Positions 61,141 through 64,000 of a stretch of 64,000 bases of DNA are shown in pieces. Location of the stretch: the NCBI RefSeq assembly GCF_033097365.1, contig NZ_AP028461.1, positions 3,534,001-3,598,000 on the forward strand, read 5' to 3'. This stretch comes from Actinoplanes sichuanensis. GTDB lineage: Bacteria > Actinomycetota > Actinomycetes > Mycobacteriales > Micromonosporaceae. Each line of letters begins with the position of its first letter. Within the stretch, counting starts at the first letter, position 1. The translations under genes and the position numbers were made by a program. The notes below the pieces were generated by a model that ran no database searches, was not told where the DNA came from, and saw only the letters and a program-made list of their open reading frames with translations.

Positions 61141-61716
61141 ATGGCTCACGTCAGCATCATCGGCACCGGCAACATGGGACGGGCCATCGCCGGGCTGGTC
61201 ACCAAGGGCGGCAACACCGTCGAGACGATCAACAGCTCGCAGAGCGGCACGCCGGTCACCGGTGACGTCGTGGTGCTCGCGGTCCCGTACGGCTCGGTCC
61301 AGGACATCCTCACGCAGCGCGGTGACCAGCTCGCCGGCAAGATCATCGTGGACATCACGAACCCGGTCGACTTCACCACCTTCGACGGCCTGACCGTCCC
61401 GGCCGACAGCTCGGCCGCCGCCGTCATCGCCGACGCCCTGCCGCAGTCCACGGTCGTCAAGGCGTTCAACACCAACTTCGGCGGCACCCTGGTCGGCGGC
61501 ACGGTCGGCGGCGAGACCACCACCGTGCTGATCGCCGGCGACGACGCCGACGCCAAGGCCCTGCTCGCCGGCATCGTCGGCGCCGCCGGACTCAAGGCCA
61601 TCGACGCGGGCGGTCTCCAGCGCGCCCGCGAACTCGAGGCCCTGGCCTTCCTGCAGATCACCCTGGCCGCCGGCGAGAAGATCAGCTGGACCGGCGGCTT
61701 CGCGGTCACCCACTGA
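61141..61716 (+). CDS. NADPH-dependent F420 reductase-like protein
   Basis: A 191-residue protein with a Rossmann NADP site (SIIGTGNMGRAIAGL, residues about 4-18), DVVVLAVPYGSVQDIL, IIVDITNPVD and KAFNTNFGGTL, which resembles F420-dependent NADP reductases and related dinucleotide-binding oxidoreductases. GGAGG at 61131-61135 precedes ATG 61141. The two upstream operators suggest regulation by a MarR/HxlR/TetR-type protein, but no regulator is adjacent. An aldo/keto reductase pseudogene follows 23 nt later. Confidence 0.8.
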   Translation: MAHVSIIGTGNMGRAIAGLVTKGGNTVETINSSQSGTPVTGDVVVLAVPYGSVQDILTQRGDQLAGKIIVDITNPVDFTTFDGLTVPADSSAAAVIADALPQSTVVKAFNTNFGGTLVGGTVGGETTTVLIAGDDADAKALLAGIVGAAGLKAIDAGGLQRARELEALAFLQITLAAGEKISWTGGFAVTH

Positions 61717-61738
61717 AATCCTGTTAGCGTGGCGACCG

Positions 61739-62572
61739 ATGACATCGACGAATCTCCCGGTCCGGCGGATCGGATTCGGCGCCATGCACCTGTCCGCCAC
61801 GCCGGGCTCCGCCCGCGACGACGCGAAGGCGGTGGCCCGGCGGGCGGTCGAGCTCGGCACTCCCCTGATCGACACCGCGCATCTGTACGGCGCAGGCGCC
61901 AACGAGGAACTGCTGGCCGAGGCGCTGTACCCGTACCCGGACGGGCTTCTGATCACCACGAAGGTCGGCGTGGCCCGGACCGGCCCGGACGGCGAGTGGC
62001 GTCTCGACGGGCGCCCGGAGATCCTGCGGGACCAGGTCGACCAGGCACTGCGCCGGCTCCGGCTGGACCGCATCGAGCTGCTGCAACTGCACCGGATCGA
62101 CCCGGAGACCCCGCTCGCCGACCAGGTCGGCACGCTCCGCGAGCTACGCGATCAGGGCAAGATCAATCTGATCGGGCTGTCCGAAGTGACCGTGGACCAG
62201 CTCGCTCACGCCCGGGACATCGTCGAGATCGCCAGCGTGCAGAACCGGTACAACGCCCTCGATCGGGAGCACGAGCCGGTACTCGAGGCGTGCGAGCGGG
62301 CCGGCATCGCATTCCTGCCGTGACGGCCGGTCGCGGCCGGCACCACCGCGACGCACGCGGTGTTCGCCCGGGTGGCCGCCGAGACCGGCGCGACCGCCAC
62401 CCAGGTCGCGCTGGCCTGGCTGCTGCACCGGTCACCGGTGATGCTGCCGATCCCCGGCACCGCCCGCGTGGAGCACCTGACCGAGAACCTGGCCGCCGAA
62501 CGAGTCCGCCTGACCGACGCCCAGTTCAGCGCTTTGGCCGGTGATATCGCGGGGCCTGCGGATCCTCCATAG
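61739..62572 (+). pseudogene. aldo/keto reductase with an in-frame TGA
   Basis: A complete aldo/keto-reductase-like frame (277 codons) except for a TGA at codon 195 (62321-62323). Before it are the catalytic Tyr (DTAHLYGAG), Lys (LLITTKVG), HRIDPETPLADQVG and YNALDRE; after it, in the same frame, are RPVAAGTTATHAVFARV, ATQVALAWLLHRSPVMLPIPGTARVEHL (NADP-binding end). The normal family text is FLPWRPV-like, so TGG (Trp) to TGA is the likely change. Without readthrough the product lacks part of the NADPH-binding C-terminus and is probably inactive. Its last 47 nt overlap the convergent phosphoesterase gene. Confidence 0.75.
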
Positions 62573-63317
62573 CGCCCCGGTAGACGCCGCGCCGCACCTC
62601 GGAGATGTAGCCGTCCAGCTCCGGCATGCCCATCCGGGTCGCGGCGGCGATCTCGGCCTCGGCGTCGTAGGGCACCCGGACGAACTGCACCGAGAACGGC
62701 CCGGGTGCCTCGGATCCGAGCCGCCCTTCGAGGATCACGTAGACCGGGGTGGGGTCGTTCATCGAGTTGCCGACGCTGCCGGTGTTGAACAGGGTCAGCC
62801 CGTTCCCGGCCACCTCGTAGAACGGGTCGTGGGTGTCGCCGTACCCGACCACCGTCGGCGTCGGGCCGTCGCCGGTGGCCGGGGTGTTGGCGAACATGCC
62901 GTGGAACTCCTGCTCGTCGTGGTCGAACCGGACCCGCCGGTGCACGCTGGTCGCCGACGCGTGGAACAGCCGCACCCGGCGACCGCTGAGCAGCAGGTCG
63001 TGGCTGAACGGCAGTGACCGCAGCCAGTCGCCCTGCCCCTCCCCGAGCTGCGCCAGCCACCAGGCGAGGCCCTCGCTGTCGAAGGTGCGATCAGGGTCGG
63101 GCAGGAAGTCGTCCCAGTTGCCGAGGATGTTGACCGCGCACCGGTCCCGGCAGATGTCGATCACCTCACGGCCGCGCGGGCCCTTGCCGACGTAGTCGCC
63201 GAGGTTGTAGACGAGCTCGATGCCACGGGAGTCGATGTCGGCCAGGACCGCCTGCAGGGCGGTGAGGTTGCCGTGTACGTCGGAGATCAGCGCGATGCGC
63301 TCCGGAGTGTTCGCCAC
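62526..63317 (-). CDS. metallophosphoesterase
   Basis: A 263-residue calcineurin-like phosphoesterase. The metal motifs appear in order: ISDVHGN, GDYVGKGP, GNWDD (GNHD variant), FHAS, and GYGDTH (GHTH variant). This is the YfcE/bacterial-PPP-like class that cleaves phosphodiesters or nucleotides. GTG 63317. Its 5' end faces the partial membrane-protein gene and its 3' end overlaps the aldo/keto reductase pseudogene. Confidence 0.85.
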   Translation of the reverse strand: MANTPERIALISDVHGNLTALQAVLADIDSRGIELVYNLGDYVGKGPRGREVIDICRDRCAVNILGNWDDFLPDPDRTFDSEGLAWWLAQLGEGQGDWLRSLPFSHDLLLSGRRVRLFHASATSVHRRVRFDHDEQEFHGMFANTPATGDGPTPTVVGYGDTHDPFYEVAGNGLTLFNTGSVGNSMNDPTPVYVILEGRLGSEAPGPFSVQFVRVPYDAEAEIAAATRMGMPELDGYISEVRRGVYRGAMEDPQAPRYHRPKR

Positions 63318-64000
63318 GGCTCAACTCTGCCGGATCCGCGCCGATGGGAAGACGGGCCATCTGTGCGGGGAGGGGCGATGGCGGACCGCGTACGGCCGGC
63401 CGGCCGGCACCGTCCTGCCGCTACTGACCTGCGCGGTGTACGTCCTCGCCGTGCTGATCCTGATCTGGCCCGGCGGCATCCCGGTGAACGCCCGCATGGG
63501 TGTGTCGCACAACGCCGTACTGCTGGCGGCGCTGGTCGGGGTGATCCGGGCCGCTCGCCACCGGAGGCTCGACCGGCTGGAGCGGCGCCCGTGGTGGATC
63601 CTGTGCGCCTCGCTGCTGACCCTGGCCGTGTCCGGGGCCGCGCTCGGTGCGATGGGGCCGGAGGGGCTCACCCGGCTCTCCCCGGCGATGATCGTCGGTG
63701 TCGGCCTGCACCTGGTCACGCTGATGCTGATGCTGGTCGGGCTGCTCTCCTTCCGTGCGCAGCCGCTCGACCACCGCGAGCGCCTGAAGCTCGGCCTGGA
63801 CGTGATGACCGCGGCCGGCGGGGCGTTCATGGCGCTCTGGTACCTGATCATCAGCCCGGCACTGGCCGGCACCACCCAGCGCACGACGGTCCAGGTACTG
63901 GTACTGGCCACGATCACGGTCGCCGACATGGTCGTCATCGTCGGGGCGGGCACGGTCTTCTACCGCGGCGTACGGCAGGTGTCCCGCCGGCCGATGCGCC
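63307..64000 (+). CDS. partial multi-helix membrane protein
   Basis: An open frame that runs off the right edge (about 231 codons visible), with at least six membrane helices (for example LPLLTCAVYVLAVLILIWPG, NAVLLAALVGVIRAA, ILCASLLTLAVSGAALGAMG, LHLVTLMLMLVGLLSF). The layout resembles the integral-membrane sensory N-terminus that precedes GGDEF/EAL domains in Actinoplanes-type proteins, but no catalytic domain is in view. The start is uncertain: GTG 63307 is the only in-frame candidate upstream and overlaps the divergent phosphoesterase start by 11 nt; GTG 63436 is an alternative. Confidence 0.6.
   Translation, partial: MFATAQLCRIRADGKTGHLCGEGRWRTAYGRPAGTVLPLLTCAVYVLAVLILIWPGGIPVNARMGVSHNAVLLAALVGVIRAARHRRLDRLERRPWWILCASLLTLAVSGAALGAMGPEGLTRLSPAMIVGVGLHLVTLMLMLVGLLSFRAQPLDHRERLKLGLDVMTAAGGAFMALWYLIISPALAGTTQRTTVQVLVLATITVADMVVIVGAGTVFYRGVRQVSRRPMR

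Overview
The window is high-GC, densely packed actinobacterial chromosome. Frequent GTG starts, 4-nt start/stop overlaps, leaderless-looking genes, several ECF-type sigma factors, mycothiol-type DinB proteins and many TetR/MarR/LysR/AraC/WYL regulators all fit a filamentous actinomycete. The family mix (DUF6882, TIR-NB-ARC-TPR, EAL/HDOD, TAP-like peptidase) is most like Micromonosporaceae such as Actinoplanes; that placement is inference. No tRNA, rRNA, CRISPR array or prophage was seen.

Layout. 1-9.1 kb: a partial kinase-like phosphotransferase, an EamA exporter with a divergent LysR gene, a HEAT protein, small membrane proteins, a secreted TAP-type peptidase, and a rifampicin-monooxygenase-like flavoprotein preceded by a possible leader peptide and hairpin. 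9.1-16.8 kb: an Eis-like acetyltransferase, a sigma/anti-sigma/ABC transporter operon, a second sigma operon, and lexA. 16.8-23.7 kb: an accessory island with visibly less extreme base composition. It holds an operon of a pentapeptide-repeat membrane protein, a methyltransferase and a TIR-NB-ARC-TPR (NLR/STAND) gene. The last gene is split by an IS5-family element with intact terminal repeats and a 4-bp CTAG target duplication; removing the element restores one continuous 1015-codon frame. 23.7-28.1 kb: a TetR-led operon divergent from a drug-type ABC exporter pair, with a clear palindromic operator between them.

28-41 kb: a sulfotransferase, unknown and membrane proteins, two VOC/DinB groups, a universal stress protein behind a DosR-like box, a DJ-1/GlxA pair, and a TraR/DksA zinc-finger gene overlapping an actin-fold gene. 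The zinc-finger gene has a good promoter, a structured 180-nt leader and an intrinsic terminator just before its ribosome binding site, so it may be controlled by attenuation. 41-45 kb: a flavoprotein divergent from an unknown 452-residue protein that is coupled to a DyP-type peroxidase. 45-50 kb: a Clp-N/M48 metalloprotease fusion, a PD-(D/E)XK nuclease, a methyltransferase, a mannosyltransferase and a small kinase.

50-64 kb: a SEC-C gene broken at three short runs, an AraC-EthA-like monooxygenase-alcohol dehydrogenase operon, a threonine dehydratase-like enzyme, an EAL/HDOD signalling protein, a WYL regulator, an SDR/MarR pair, an esterase, an F420-reductase-like protein behind tandem operators, an aldo/keto reductase with a TGG-to-TGA type nonsense codon, a phosphoesterase, and a membrane protein cut by the window edge. 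Overall this is ordinary accessory chromosome with one disrupted NLR island and several unusual 5' leader or operator structures.
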